Assembly: GCA_045616665.1 (NCBI GenBank)
Contig: JAZLHE010000016.1
Coordinates: 1 to 64,000, forward strand
Direction of reading: 5' to 3'
DNA length: 64,000 nucleotides
DNA from: RUG11690 sp045616665
Lineage (GTDB): Bacteria > Bacteroidota > Bacteroidia > Bacteroidales > WCHB1-69
The notes under the pieces are model-generated. The model worked only from the letters and a program-made list of their open reading frames with translations. It did no database searches and had not been told where the DNA came from. This document shows, piece by piece, positions 55,801-63,999 of the stretch. Numbering within the stretch: the stretch's first letter is position 1; each line of letters opens with the position of its first letter. A program made the position numbers and the translations under genes.

Positions 55801-56770
55801 ATAAATAGATGGGGTTGGTCTGCAAATTTAATTGGAATACAGAATCACAGTCCAAAATCGTTTTCAGACTATCATAGTAAACGCCTGCAGACTCGCAAAG
55901 CTGCTGACGCCATACGATAGGCAAATCATTTTCACAAACCGCCGAATCTTCACGAACCAAATACGAAGGATTGACACTCAAAGTTAATTGATATACCGAA
56001 TCGTAACCGAGTGTGCTTTTCAGGCTATCGTAATAAATGCCTGCTTCTGGACAAGCCAAGCCCCGCCAAAGGTAAGGCAATTCGCCGGGACAGCAAGTGG
56101 CTGAATCTTTGAATAAATAAATGGGGATTTCCAAGACTGACAAACGTAGCGTGACAATACTGTCACACGAATGAATTGTCTGGAGCGTATCATTATAATC
56201 GCCTGTTTCAAAATACTCTTTGCCATTGAAAATATAGGGCAACTTATCGCGATAGCAAGATCTTTCCACGAGGACTTCATATTTGGGATAAACCGTTACC
56301 GTGATGGAATCCACGGCAAAACAGTCATTACGGGTATCTGTCACCAAGACGGAATAAACCGTTGTTTCGGCAGGTTTCACTGTAATTACATCCGAGTTCT
56401 TACCATTGGACCACAAATAACTCCAATTGTCATCAAAATCCGCTGCAATACGAAGACCTGTTGTCCAGTTACAAGCGGCAGTCTGTCCTGTCAGAGATTT
56501 CACCGAAAAAACCGGTGCTTCATTTAACGTCAGATTCACGTGAACCACGCTATCTTCGCCAATCCACACGTCGTAATGCCCCGCGGCGAAGAAAGCGCTG
56601 TCGCCAACCACTAATGGCAAAGCATTGTCGCAAACAGCCGTATCCAGGGTGGATTCGCCCGTCTCTATCTCGGTGAAAGACTTAGGACTGGACGCATTTG
56701 CTTTCGAGGTAACAGCAAACAATAGGCAGCAAGATAAGACAATCCATTTGTAAAAACTCTGTATTTTCAT
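49805..56770 (-). CDS. Giant secreted Ig-like repeat protein, T9SS cargo
   Basis: From the ATG at 56770 the protein has 2321 residues; an ATG six codons earlier (56788) is possible, but the later one gives a typical signal peptide (MKIQSFYKWIVLSCCLLFAVTSKANA). The N-terminal ~730 residues hold CDS-type modules like those of the left-edge gene (CDNALPLVVGD; CDSVYQLTLSV), and the segment CDNALP...YPKY occurs twice (near residues 45-170 and 400-530). Then come about nineteen tandem Ig-like repeats of ~70 residues. A late CDS module (MGCDSIRILHLTV) and a type-A T9SS sorting domain (VRVYPNPTDAVVKV ... ESVVKVVKN) close the protein. It is probably a long surface or released fibre; binding function is unknown. 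Confidence 0.9.
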   Translation of the reverse strand: MKIQSFYKWIVLSCCLLFAVTSKANASSPKSFTEIETGESTLDTAVCDNALPLVVGDSAFFAAGHYDVWIGEDSVVHVNLTLNEAPVFSVKSLTGQTAACNWTTGLRIAADFDDNWSYLWSNGKNSDVITVKPAETTVYSVLVTDTRNDCFAVDSITVTVYPKYEVLVERSCYRDKLPYIFNGKEYFETGDYNDTLQTIHSCDSIVTLRLSVLEIPIYLFKDSATCCPGELPYLWRGLACPEAGIYYDSLKSTLGYDSVYQLTLSVNPSYLVREDSAVCENDLPIVWRQQLCESAGVYYDSLKTILDCDSVFQLNLQTNPIYLFITDTAVATYQLPFVWRNREIEASGIYMDSLVSSMNCDSVYQLIFDVHSVKESFLDTTVCDNTLPYMVGDSAIYSAGNYDILVRFDSLVHLTLTVNEAPQITVYVYGGQTAACDWSAGLYVATDYDENWSYWWNNGQMADVITVRPTATTTYSVRVTDNNTGCFDIDSITITVYPKYTTYDTLTTCSDALPIHIADVTIDTAGDYTIHLQTVHGCDSTVYLRVNIKENPIPQIYGDTAHCTNSMARVYVDPTKYSYIRWSTGYENYYTNTMERVCTVWVIDTMGCSGTNSITFEIYPDPQVAIVGDNEMCYGNILPLYATGANAYYWYDKNSVNLSQRAELNYVAQVNAEDWEHLTLQAYSQYGCQKTAYYDIHIHPTSASADTVVLCRSELPYFRGDSVFYETGIYEVHFQNQYGCDSTLTLNLIVLENPTASISATATEYCEGGSVTLTGNGTGQMSWNTGDVSPTLTVATPGWYVLTVTADNGCKAYDSLEIVELPVPDVQIAGVNHVCQGDQAILQASGAVTYVWSNGLQGAAISVNPARTTTYIVTGTSNRGCTATASHTVQVTEFPLASITGETSICKGDTTVLVAHGGTHFLWSSGDTTQSIKVYDSQVYRVQVSDEFGCASSAQKEVTVNVLPTVSVLGNDHFCTGSTTTLYADGTNIASYKWNGSIPGQSLLVSAPGTYTVVVTSAANCTASASMVVIQNDNPVVNVYGNQSFCEGESTVLLASGGTSYVWRNAFTEVLAQTPDITINSGGQYSVTATNAQGCSSILSVRVTEKQLPTAGITASTPETCLGNVVKLTAAWASGYAYQWSTGSTNREINVYESGNYVLTVTSNGCSAKDSVYITVHPLPTITFSGDSIICIGMTTTIYASAPNATSFRWSVADNATDHITVSPLQTTRYSVNVVDVHGCSNSAQINVTVLDLPTPSITGPDSVCVGDSTLWQVSGGIAYLWNDGDTSSAKFVSQNGLYSVVVTNAGGCSATGFKRLDYYQVPEISITGNSRICKEDSAVLTAHGGVRYLWSNGSEDSVIIVRNPGVYSVIGWSKDDCFSNASVEVQLYESPLLSITGDSVACAGERVTLTANASQTVDFLWNTGNRTSSIVVDESGTYSCVATNEEGCKSYAEANVSILPLPDTRIVGPSQMCKGDTMTLIAEGGITYVWSTGDTTASIQVSPDTTTTFYLVAIDSNGCNNMTSLTLNVQAYVPLSISGSDYFCEGNSVWLVAHGASQYLWSTGETTDSIQVSSTDEYTVMSADGGCFIPASKSVSMIAKPEVYIEGESTLCNGESTDLVAVVNEPVSYLWSTGATDSVITVSTSDYYRVTVTNAFGCTTEEGKLVMAHSAPSGVSIVGPATAVCRGDSATLSVTGNASAFLWSTRDTTPSIRIKATATSTYSVIASNSYGCSTTATYTLTVNAIPVVNITGDTALCEGQVATLTSSNALSFHWSTGSNNRSINVTTSGTYSVVVTNSYGCTNSASIAVRFYEHPQVTITGDTVLCQGETAMLTAQGGSSYLWSTGSTSPSINVTPMETTNYTVTVSNGYCVSTASQVVAVHTLPVAHIQMDDHFCEGTPAMLTAEGGTSYWWSTGQISPSIIVSQSGTYQVFVSNDYGCVDTATAVVVFNHNPQIAISGSSAFCEGGTETLTAIGVGSVLWNTGDTTPSIVVSSPGFYQVQLTDANGCSASASQTMVQLSVPTITIVGADNICKGESTTLTALCGNASYFCWSTGAISNSIEVNPTVSTVYSVVATSPDNCVAELSHLLTVNSAYEQTFTAEICKGQSYSGQGFNILVQPESGFFIYTDSLQTTMGCDSIRILHLTVNSSPIINSEIQGPSGIATLGNYVYTIDPVENTQSYEWVLTNPNWTLEFNQTIAQVHITSVGYALLSVYAINQCGQSLPKTIQITCGTGIADAENTVVRVYPNPTDAVVKVSVDGFNVDKLEIFDIYGRKLQDLSFVGNEKEVDLSRYAAGVYLFKLKNTNSMTESVVKVVKN
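50490..54511 (-). repeat. About nineteen tandem Ig-like repeats in the giant protein
   Basis: The repeat pattern is ITGxxxxCxGxxxxLxAxGG-SYLWSTGxTxxSIxV-xxGxYxVxVTNxxGC, about 70 residues or 211 nt per unit. The copies are diverged in DNA, so the array is old and not a recent slippage product. Two conserved Cys per unit (after ITG and before the end) suggest one disulfide per domain. Limits are approximate. Confidence 0.85.
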
Positions 56771-56805
56771 ATTGATATATTTTTGCACACAATTAGAAAA
56801 GTTTG

Positions 56806-56813
56806 CAAAAATA
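56806..56813 (-). promoter_or_regulatory. -7 element of the giant repeat protein gene
   Basis: TATTTTTG on the minus strand, 35 bp before the ATG at 56770; a second overlapping TATTTTTG lies 9 bp further upstream. Confidence 0.55.
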
Positions 56814-56878
56814 CAAAAATATTGCGGAGCTATATGTGTGTTTTTCTGTTAAGATATGTTAAGGAATAGGAAATTGCG

Positions 56879-57268
56879 CTAATCTTCGCCAAAATAATCT
56901 TTCAGGTAATCGATTTGGCGGCGGTCACGCTTGGTAGGTCGTCCCACTCCCCGTTCTCGGTATTCGAACTTGGCGTGCAGCTGTTTAACGCGTTCATATT
57001 CTTCCGGCGGCGTTAAATCAGCATAAAACTGAGGAACGAGTGGCGCCCCTACCCTGCTTTTGGGAGTATCTATGACCTGTACCACTTTTTCCATCTGCCC
57101 AACGCGGACGTGATAGCATTCTTCGGTTTTCACCATTTTTGATGGTTTCACATTGGTGCCATCCATCTTAACTTTGCCCGCGTTACAAGCATCAGTGGCC
57201 ATGGAGCGCGTCTTAAAGAGACGCACCATCCATAGCCACTTGTCTATTCGAATATCTAAATTCTGCAT
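56879..57268 (-). CDS. hslR: S4-domain RNA-binding protein (Hsp15-like)
   Basis: The 129-residue basic protein begins with an S4 RNA-binding domain (IRIDKWLWMVRLFKTRSMATDACNAGKVKMDG), followed by VRVGQMEKVVQVID and a basic tail (RERGVGRPTKRDRRQIDYLKDYF). The pattern and length match HslR/Hsp15, which binds stalled 50S subunits carrying peptidyl-tRNA. It starts 6 nt after the DUF349 gene ends, so they share a transcript. Confidence 0.9.
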   Translation of the reverse strand: MQNLDIRIDKWLWMVRLFKTRSMATDACNAGKVKMDGTNVKPSKMVKTEECYHVRVGQMEKVVQVIDTPKSRVGAPLVPQFYADLTPPEEYERVKQLHAKFEYRERGVGRPTKRDRRQIDYLKDYFGED

Positions 57269-57274
57269 AAAGTC

Positions 57275-59317
57275 TTATGCCTCAGGCTGAGCTTCGGCAG
57301 GAGTTTCGGAAGCTTTAGGTTCTTCTTCCTTCTTTGGAGAATTCATCATTTTAATCTTATATTCCAAATCTTTGACTTCCTTCTTGGCAGCCTCGATCTT
57401 TCTTGAGAATTCCTGCTTGAGGATATCTGCGTTCTTGGAATTGGCAAAGAAACCCAAATTATTTTCCCACAAGTTGATGTCGTCTTTCAACTGCTGCATC
57501 TTATTCACCAGGAACTTCTTTTCCTTATCCAGCAAACGGTCGGCATTAGGATCGCTCAAGATGTTGTCAATCTTGTTCTTGAAAGAGTTGCGGCGGACAT
57601 CGTCGGCACTCACCTTCAAATCGGCAAAACGCTTATTCAGGGCTTCCCTGTAAGCGGTATAAATGCGGTCTTTGTCCTTCTTTGGCACGAAACCGATTTC
57701 CGTCCACTGACGTTGATATTCCTTAATGGCGTCTAAGTTGGCATTTCTGTCGTCACCGAACTCATAAGCCAAAATCTGCTCAATCAGAGCTTCCTTCTTT
57801 TGCAAGTTTTCAGCTTCAATATCCTTGGCATTCGTGAAATATTCAGCCTTGGCGGCAAAGAATTTGTCGCAAGCGGCTCTGAAGCGTTTCCAGATCTGCT
57901 CAGAATACTTACGAGGAACAGTGCCGATGGCTTTCCATTCCTGTTGCAGTTTCAGGATATCCTCAGTGGCATTTTTCCAATCGGTACGATTGGCAATGCC
58001 TTCCGCTTGGATAGCCAGATCCAGCTTCTTGTTATAGTTTTGCATCTGTTCATCCTTCACCTGCTGGAAATATTCCTTCTTTGCCTGGAAGAACTTGTCC
58101 AAAGTTGATTTGAAGCGTTCCCAAACCTCATCGTTCAATTTCACAGGAGCGGGACCGATGGTCTTCCAAATCTTCAGCATTTCAGTCAATTTGTCGGCGA
58201 TTTCGTTATTTTCCTTAACGCTATCGACGACTTTGCCGTTGGTCAATTCTTCTGCCTGCTCGCAAAGCACCACCTTGGCATTGTAATTATTCTGTTGTTC
58301 TGTAAACAACTTGTCGTAATATTCTCTTCTTCTCTGGTTGATTTGGTCAGAAGCGTTTTTGAATCTTTCCCAAATTTCATCTTTTTTGTCTTCAGAAACG
58401 GGACCGATTTCCTTCCATTCTTCGTGAAGTTGCTGTAATGCCTTGAATGACTGATTAATAGAATCTTGAAGTAATAAAGATTCAGCGGTTTCGCATAATT
58501 TGATTTTCAATTCAAGATTCTTCTTCAGGTCTAAAGAACGGAGTTCCTTATTGATACGAAGGATATCAAAGAATTTTTCCACATAGAAATGGTAATTTTG
58601 CCAAAGATTGGTAGATTCGCTTTGAGGAACCGGACCAATTTCTTTCCATTTTTCTTGAAATTCTTTAAATTTATCATTTAAGACCTTAAGATTGGTTTCA
58701 TTTTCAACAAGCACTCTAAGACCTTCGATGATATTCTTTTTATCTTCGAGATTTTTCTGTTTTTCCTTTTCGATTTTTTCAAGGAAAAGGGCTTTTTTAT
58801 CTTTAAATAACTGTAAAGCCGCATTGAAATGTTTTTCGGTTTCAGTTGGTTCTGCCTCGAAATCTTCTTTATTTCCGCCATCGGCGATAAACTTATCAAA
58901 GACTTCCTTTTTAGCCGCTCTCAGCATATCGATACCCTTGGATCTTAAAACGCTGACGCGCTGTTTCATAGCGTCATATTCCAAGGTTGACGTAACCTTC
59001 TCCAATTCGGCCACACATTGTTCAAAATCCAGACCGGCATATTCTTTTTCGACATCTTCCAGGGTCTCCTCTGGGGTATCGGCCACATCTTCAGATTCTG
59101 AAGTCTGATCGTTTTCAATTTCATTCATCATTTCTGAAACAGACTGAGCGACGGGTTCGACTTTTTGTTCTGCTTCGGGAGTGGCTTCTGTCACGGTTTC
59201 AGGAGCAACGTTTGCATCTGCGTTTTCCACAGTTTGGGCTTCCATTGAAGCGCCAGAATTCACCTCTTGGTTCTGATTTTCATCAGCATTCGGGTGGAGG
59301 AGTTCTTGTGATTCCAT
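57275..59317 (-). CDS. DUF349 repeat protein
   Basis: The 680-residue acidic protein has a low-complexity N-terminus (about 1-90, rich in Glu, Asn and Ala) and then five or more helical DUF349 repeats, each with the mark LWxxWKEIGPVP / VWERFK: FQEKWKEIGPVPQSES, LHEEWKEIGPVSEDKK, MLKIWKTIGPAPVKLN, LQQEWKAIGTVPRKYS, YQRQWTEIGFVPKKDK. A coiled coil closes it (LDKEKKFLVNKMQQLKDDI ... KKEVKDLEYKIKMM). No signal peptide is present, so it is cytoplasmic. The molecular role of DUF349 is not established. Confidence 0.92.
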   Translation of the reverse strand: MESQELLHPNADENQNQEVNSGASMEAQTVENADANVAPETVTEATPEAEQKVEPVAQSVSEMMNEIENDQTSESEDVADTPEETLEDVEKEYAGLDFEQCVAELEKVTSTLEYDAMKQRVSVLRSKGIDMLRAAKKEVFDKFIADGGNKEDFEAEPTETEKHFNAALQLFKDKKALFLEKIEKEKQKNLEDKKNIIEGLRVLVENETNLKVLNDKFKEFQEKWKEIGPVPQSESTNLWQNYHFYVEKFFDILRINKELRSLDLKKNLELKIKLCETAESLLLQDSINQSFKALQQLHEEWKEIGPVSEDKKDEIWERFKNASDQINQRRREYYDKLFTEQQNNYNAKVVLCEQAEELTNGKVVDSVKENNEIADKLTEMLKIWKTIGPAPVKLNDEVWERFKSTLDKFFQAKKEYFQQVKDEQMQNYNKKLDLAIQAEGIANRTDWKNATEDILKLQQEWKAIGTVPRKYSEQIWKRFRAACDKFFAAKAEYFTNAKDIEAENLQKKEALIEQILAYEFGDDRNANLDAIKEYQRQWTEIGFVPKKDKDRIYTAYREALNKRFADLKVSADDVRRNSFKNKIDNILSDPNADRLLDKEKKFLVNKMQQLKDDINLWENNLGFFANSKNADILKQEFSRKIEAAKKEVKDLEYKIKMMNSPKKEEEPKASETPAEAQPEA

Positions 59318-59366
59318 AATTTTTTTTTGTTTTTCTTTTTGTGTTTTTGGTTTTAAAAAAAGCGTG

Positions 59367-59374
59367 CAAAGATA
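59367..59374 (-). promoter_or_regulatory. -7 element of the DUF349-hslR operon
   Basis: TATCTTTG on the minus strand, 49 bp before the DUF349 start. The -33 region has no clear TTG. Confidence 0.55.
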
Positions 59375-59439
59375 CGATTTTTTTTATTTGAAATATGAAA
59401 AATAAAAACTGACTTCTATACTTAATGATAAATACGTTT

Positions 59440-60153
59440 TTACGACATCATTTCCGTGAGAATCGCCACGGATTCAATTTTTCGGATTTGTTCGTTATGC
59501 CGCTGAAAATAGCGGATCATTCCCGACAGCAACTCCTTGCGGATGGGCTTTACCGCCGGCGACGGCAACGTTCCATTCATCATTTGCGACAGTACCTCGC
59601 TGGCTTCCTGCGACAACACGGTTTCCTCATCATACCTGTTTATCACGAAAGACGAATGCTCAATGGAAAAAAAAGGATGTTGGGCATCCCAATTGTCGTT
59701 GGGTGCAAATCCTAAAATTCGCGACATCTGCAACATAAAGGAAATATGGGCATCGGCACGAACCCCGTCAGAGTGATCCAAATCCTGCAAGTAATTTTCC
59801 AAAAAGACGTACAATTGCTCGTCTATGCCGGCATCATACAACAAGCGATATAGCAATTCGGTGTAAAACAGCAGCAGACTACTTTTTATCATATTGTATG
59901 GCAAATCCTGATACTGATAATAGCAGGTGACTTCCTTAAAATACATCAACTGGTTGATTTTACGATCATCGAACTGGATTTCCAGCATTGACAAAGGCGA
60001 AAACAAGGGCAACAACCGTTTGTTTTTTGCCGAATAGGCATTCTTGATGATAAAAGTCTGCGTACCAAATTTTTGGGTAAACAACTTCACCACCATACCA
60101 TTATCGGCATACTTGGTTTTGTGCAGCACCAAGGCCCTTGTAGCGACAAACAT
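59440..60153 (-). CDS. recO: DNA repair protein RecO
   Basis: From the ATG at 60153 the protein has 237 residues; a longer frame runs back into porZ and adds residues unlike the family. The N-terminal OB fold is visible (FVATRALVLHKTKYADNGMVVKLFTQKFGTQTFII), then a helical C-terminal domain (LLYRLLYDAGIDEQLYVFLENYLQDLD; FMLQMSRILGFAPND). RecO helps load RecA on SSB-coated DNA with RecR. The zinc cysteines of some RecO proteins are absent. It begins 7 nt after porZ ends. Confidence 0.93.
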   Translation of the reverse strand: MFVATRALVLHKTKYADNGMVVKLFTQKFGTQTFIIKNAYSAKNKRLLPLFSPLSMLEIQFDDRKINQLMYFKEVTCYYQYQDLPYNMIKSSLLLFYTELLYRLLYDAGIDEQLYVFLENYLQDLDHSDGVRADAHISFMLQMSRILGFAPNDNWDAQHPFFSIEHSSFVINRYDEETVLSQEASEVLSQMMNGTLPSPAVKPIRKELLSGMIRYFQRHNEQIRKIESVAILTEMMS

Positions 60154-60160
60154 AATCTTC

Positions 60161-62494
60161 TTAATTGATAAACAAGAACTTTGCCACCTTCTTTTCCTTT
60201 CCACTTTTGCTGGAACAGAAGACGTAAAAGACCCCCGTAGCGGGACGGCGTCCCTTAAAATCCTTGCCATTCCAGATCAACTCGCCGCCATTGGCATAGC
60301 CTTGCCAAATGAGATGGCCGGCAGCATCCACAATCTTGCAGAAAGAGTTTTCCATCAATCCGCTCACGGCAATATTTCCGTTATAACCACTTTCCACTGG
60401 ATTGGGAAAAACTTTGGCTTCGGTGTAATCTTCCCTGCCTTCCGTAGCCGTTCCGCGATAAGAACAAAGTCCCTTGTCGGTAGCAAAAAACACCTCGCCG
60501 GTATTACCGTCAATTTCCACATCATAAATCACATCAGACAACAAGGACGAATTTTCCGCCGTCAAATGAAGCAACTCTTCCGTTCCACTGGGATTCATCA
60601 GGAAAACGCCCGCTTTCGACGTTCCAATCCACTTTCTATTGGCGCCATCCACCGCAATACTCGACACTTCTTCAAACTCCAATAAAACAGAAGTATAGCC
60701 ATCCTGTTCCAGCAAAATATTCTGGGGCAAAGCCGTACCTTCAAAAACGCGATTGGGATAATAAATCACCTTCACTCCCTTATTGGTACCTATCCACATT
60801 TCACCATCATTATCTTCCGTAATACACTTAACCACAGAACTTTCCACGTGGGCATTAGCATTCATATCGACATAACGCAATTTATCATCGGAAAGATTGT
60901 CAATCGTATTGTTATCGGAATAAACACATAACGACAGTGAAGGATTTCTTGGGAAAGTAATCCATTTATATCCCCGAGAATCTGCATAAATATACTGGGC
61001 AATATCGCCATCTGCCGCCGTCAACTTGGGAATGGCCTTCCAGCTCCCATCTGTTTTCAGCACATTGATAATGGTGGGTGAATTGCTATTGGTGACCCAC
61101 AAATTGCCATACGCGTCAAAACTTAATCCAGAAACCAGCAACTGATTATTGGCCGGATAAATTTGCAACGGACTGTTTGTATTGTCGTAATGCTTATCAA
61201 TCTTCCCGTTCACGCACCTATACAAACCGCTGCCCCAAGAAGCCACATAACAAACTTCGGGATTTTTAGGATCCACAGCCACGTTGATCATATCGTGGGC
61301 ATCCGGAGCACTCGCGTAAAATTCATCGCTCAGGCATTCCCATTTTTCGTTTTGAAAAAAATTGCAGACAGGATTCATAAATGCCGATGAATAGGCTGTA
61401 TTATAGCCACCCGGCACCATAGCCAACACACCGCCACTCCAACTCATATTGTACGCGTAGTTGGATTTCGGGCCATTACCCGCCAACAACTGACTTTTTC
61501 CAACCGAACGTTTACACAACCATACCCCTAAATTCTGGTCACTTACCCACAAGCGGTCATCGTCAAAAGCGGCACTCTGCAAACTCGGCAAACCCGTTTC
61601 AGGATACAAAACACTGGTATAATGCGTTTGACCATCAAAAATGACCACATACTGCCATTCCACCAACATCATTTCGTTTTCAGAGACTATCAAATCTCGT
61701 GTTTCCTCGGTTTCCAATTGAGGTTCATACCGCCATTGTCCATTATCCAATACAAAAACGGAATCATGCTGAAGGATGCCTTGATCATCCGCCAAGAAAG
61801 AATGCCGGTTGGCATAGACCTTATTCTGAAAAGTGACTAAAAACGTATAATCCTTGACACCCAAAACTGGCTCCATCGTCCAAACGGCAAAATCCGCAAT
61901 GGACGGATTGTCCTCATCAATACTGTAAACGCCCTTATTGGTAGCCAAATACCAGCGATAGTCAGCCAAAGTCAACGCCTGAGAAATCACACCTGCCTGC
62001 CGATTCGTGTACCAGGTGTCTTTCACCAGGTAATTTTTCATATTGATTTCCACGATGCCGAACGGATAAACCAGATAGCACCTGTTGTTGTGAAAGACTA
62101 TCTGGCGCACGGACTTATCCCCGGTCAACTGCTTTTCCTTTACGTCTGGGACATTCACCAATTCATTATTTTTAATAAAATCAAGATTTCCATCAGCATA
62201 CGCCACGACCAGGCAAGCAGACGATTTATCGTATGCTATTTTGGCGACTTCCACATCAGAAAGGCCATTTACCTTTGACCACTTGGAAAAATCAAAATCA
62301 TCCTGAGCGATTTGCGACTTGGTAAGATAGGCGACACTGCTTTTCCCCGCGAAATAGACCGCGTCATCCGTCACCGCCAAAGAATAAAACTGACGATTGG
62401 ACAAATGGTCACGAAAAGATCCGATGGGTACCTGAGCGAAAGCGTTCAGCAGTCCGAGCATCACACAAAATATCATTGTAATTCGTTTCATCAT
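60161..62494 (-). CDS. porZ: T9SS protein PorZ
   Basis: The 777-residue protein has a signal peptide (to about AFAQ), the PorZ start VPIGSFRDHLSNRQFYSLAV, two beta-propellers made of short blades (AVYFAGKSSVAYL; CVNGKIDKHYDNTNSPL; GEMWIGTNKGVKVIYYP; RKWIGTSKAGVFLMNP; EVFFATDKGLCSYRG) and a C-terminal domain like the T9SS sorting domain (AKVFPNPVESGYNGNIAV ... EKKVAKFLFIN). PorZ sits on the surface with the T9SS attachment complex and is needed for cargo maturation in P. gingivalis. It is followed by recO. A two-component-propeller protein of other function is the alternative. Confidence 0.85.
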   Translation of the reverse strand: MMKRITMIFCVMLGLLNAFAQVPIGSFRDHLSNRQFYSLAVTDDAVYFAGKSSVAYLTKSQIAQDDFDFSKWSKVNGLSDVEVAKIAYDKSSACLVVAYADGNLDFIKNNELVNVPDVKEKQLTGDKSVRQIVFHNNRCYLVYPFGIVEINMKNYLVKDTWYTNRQAGVISQALTLADYRWYLATNKGVYSIDEDNPSIADFAVWTMEPVLGVKDYTFLVTFQNKVYANRHSFLADDQGILQHDSVFVLDNGQWRYEPQLETEETRDLIVSENEMMLVEWQYVVIFDGQTHYTSVLYPETGLPSLQSAAFDDDRLWVSDQNLGVWLCKRSVGKSQLLAGNGPKSNYAYNMSWSGGVLAMVPGGYNTAYSSAFMNPVCNFFQNEKWECLSDEFYASAPDAHDMINVAVDPKNPEVCYVASWGSGLYRCVNGKIDKHYDNTNSPLQIYPANNQLLVSGLSFDAYGNLWVTNSNSPTIINVLKTDGSWKAIPKLTAADGDIAQYIYADSRGYKWITFPRNPSLSLCVYSDNNTIDNLSDDKLRYVDMNANAHVESSVVKCITEDNDGEMWIGTNKGVKVIYYPNRVFEGTALPQNILLEQDGYTSVLLEFEEVSSIAVDGANRKWIGTSKAGVFLMNPSGTEELLHLTAENSSLLSDVIYDVEIDGNTGEVFFATDKGLCSYRGTATEGREDYTEAKVFPNPVESGYNGNIAVSGLMENSFCKIVDAAGHLIWQGYANGGELIWNGKDFKGRRPATGVFYVFCSSKSGKEKKVAKFLFIN

Positions 62495-62607
62495 ATTCTC
62501 ATTGATTCAAATTTCACACGGTTATCTGTAAATTGGAAATAAACAAGACACGAAAAGACTCGCACAAAACATCAATTTTCCATTTTCATTTTTCGAATTT
62601 CCATTGA

Positions 62608-63999
62608 TCAATCACGCACACAACGGAGGGGGAATCCAGTACTTTTTGTACACTTGTTACGTTTTACCCCTTCTTCCTTATAACCAAATGTACGATAATA
62701 AATCTCTACTACACTATCTCCTGTCTTTGACGCACTCCAGAAATCAGCATAGTAGCCGAGTTCGGCACTATGCCTATTTCCTGCTGGAAGGGCAGAAAAC
62801 CCGGTACTATTGCGTTCGGCATAAGCGTAGTTGCCAGGCACTGTAGTTCCGGAGGCACCTTTCCAATCGTTGCCACCTGTATATTTTCCAGCTCCCTTAC
62901 CGCGAAAAGAATCACCATCTGAATTTAACGTTTGATCCTTTATCGGGGTTACTCCATCATCCTCCATCATACAACACTTTTCCAAGGTTTTCCATTCCGC
63001 ATCGGTAGGAACGTGCCAACCTTCAGGACAAATGCCGCGATACTTCGTATTATCAGTCAATGGGGCGTGGCCATTCATCACCGCAGCGAAATTATACAGA
63101 CAGCCATACTTGGCGGCAGTATCCTCATTGCAAAGAGAATAGTACGCATAGGGGTCTGTTTGAGAAGCTTCGCTGCACGAACTCTGCAATATACTGACAT
63201 CTGGCGCTGTCGGTTCGGTAGTGGCACGCATATTCTCTGCCATCCAACACTGCGTACCGATTTGCACCACCTTGTACCAATTGTCCTGATGGTCTTTCAC
63301 GGAACTAATTCCTGTGGCACCTTTACCCTTTTCGTTGGCATTTTTACGAGTCACCGTGCAGGGTATCGGTTCATCCAAGATGTTTTTGAGGGAGTCAATC
63401 TTTTTATACAGATTTAACTCTACATCATTCATTCTTTTAACCAAACTGTCGAAAACGGTCAACAGGTCGCAGGCGTTCACCGCCACATTGTTGCAATTTG
63501 CGGCAGTGGTCGTGCCAAAGGTAAAGCCGGAAGCCACAGTCGTGGTGCCAGTGGTAAAGTCGTTGGCGCCCGTAAAAGTATTGTTACCCGAAAAGGTATT
63601 GGCTTCGTTTTTCAAAGCGACATTGGTACAATTGTCTTTTATCGAAGAACAGAGGTTGTTCTTGGTAATATTGTCGGTGGTTGCGGCTTGCAATGCGTCA
63701 ATATCGTCCTGCATCGTCTTAATCACGGAGCTGTCACTGGTAAGGAAACGATTGTCCTTCAAATAATTCTCCACAGAATCCTTGATACACGGTTTATGCA
63801 GGATGAACGCTTCGCTGGCATCATCCGCGACAGCCCAGTCAGCACGCACATTCGATTTCAAGTTCTTGATGCTATCGTGGATGTGGCGTACTGTCGCGGC
63901 AGAATCAAGGTAGCTGTCCAAACCGCCGCTGTTGGCAGCGTAATAGGCATACGGCACCGCCGTCATCGCCACGGTATCCTTAATGTTGCCACCAATCCA
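62608..63999 (-). CDS. FISUMP-domain secreted protein (partial at right edge)
   Basis: The frame is open to the right edge, so the N-terminus is outside the window; 463 codons plus the stop are visible. The first visible part (IKDTVAMTAVPYAYYAANSGG) is the conserved entry used by tail-fibre- and collagen-like secreted proteins. A Thr/Asn-rich region follows with a short repeat (NTFSGNNTFTGANDFTTGTT) and a helix LTVFDSLVKRMNDVELNLYKKI. The C-terminal ~190 residues are a Fibrobacter succinogenes major paralogous (FISUMP) domain: WYKVVQIGTQCWMAENMR, YGCLYNFAAVMNG, GICPEGWHVPTDAEWKTLE, FSALPAGNR, FWSAS, GFPLRCVRD. Function is unknown; secreted or surface location is expected. Confidence 0.88.
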   Translation of the reverse strand, partial: WIGGNIKDTVAMTAVPYAYYAANSGGLDSYLDSAATVRHIHDSIKNLKSNVRADWAVADDASEAFILHKPCIKDSVENYLKDNRFLTSDSSVIKTMQDDIDALQAATTDNITKNNLCSSIKDNCTNVALKNEANTFSGNNTFTGANDFTTGTTTVASGFTFGTTTAANCNNVAVNACDLLTVFDSLVKRMNDVELNLYKKIDSLKNILDEPIPCTVTRKNANEKGKGATGISSVKDHQDNWYKVVQIGTQCWMAENMRATTEPTAPDVSILQSSCSEASQTDPYAYYSLCNEDTAAKYGCLYNFAAVMNGHAPLTDNTKYRGICPEGWHVPTDAEWKTLEKCCMMEDDGVTPIKDQTLNSDGDSFRGKGAGKYTGGNDWKGASGTTVPGNYAYAERNSTGFSALPAGNRHSAELGYYADFWSASKTGDSVVEIYYRTFGYKEEGVKRNKCTKSTGFPLRCVRD

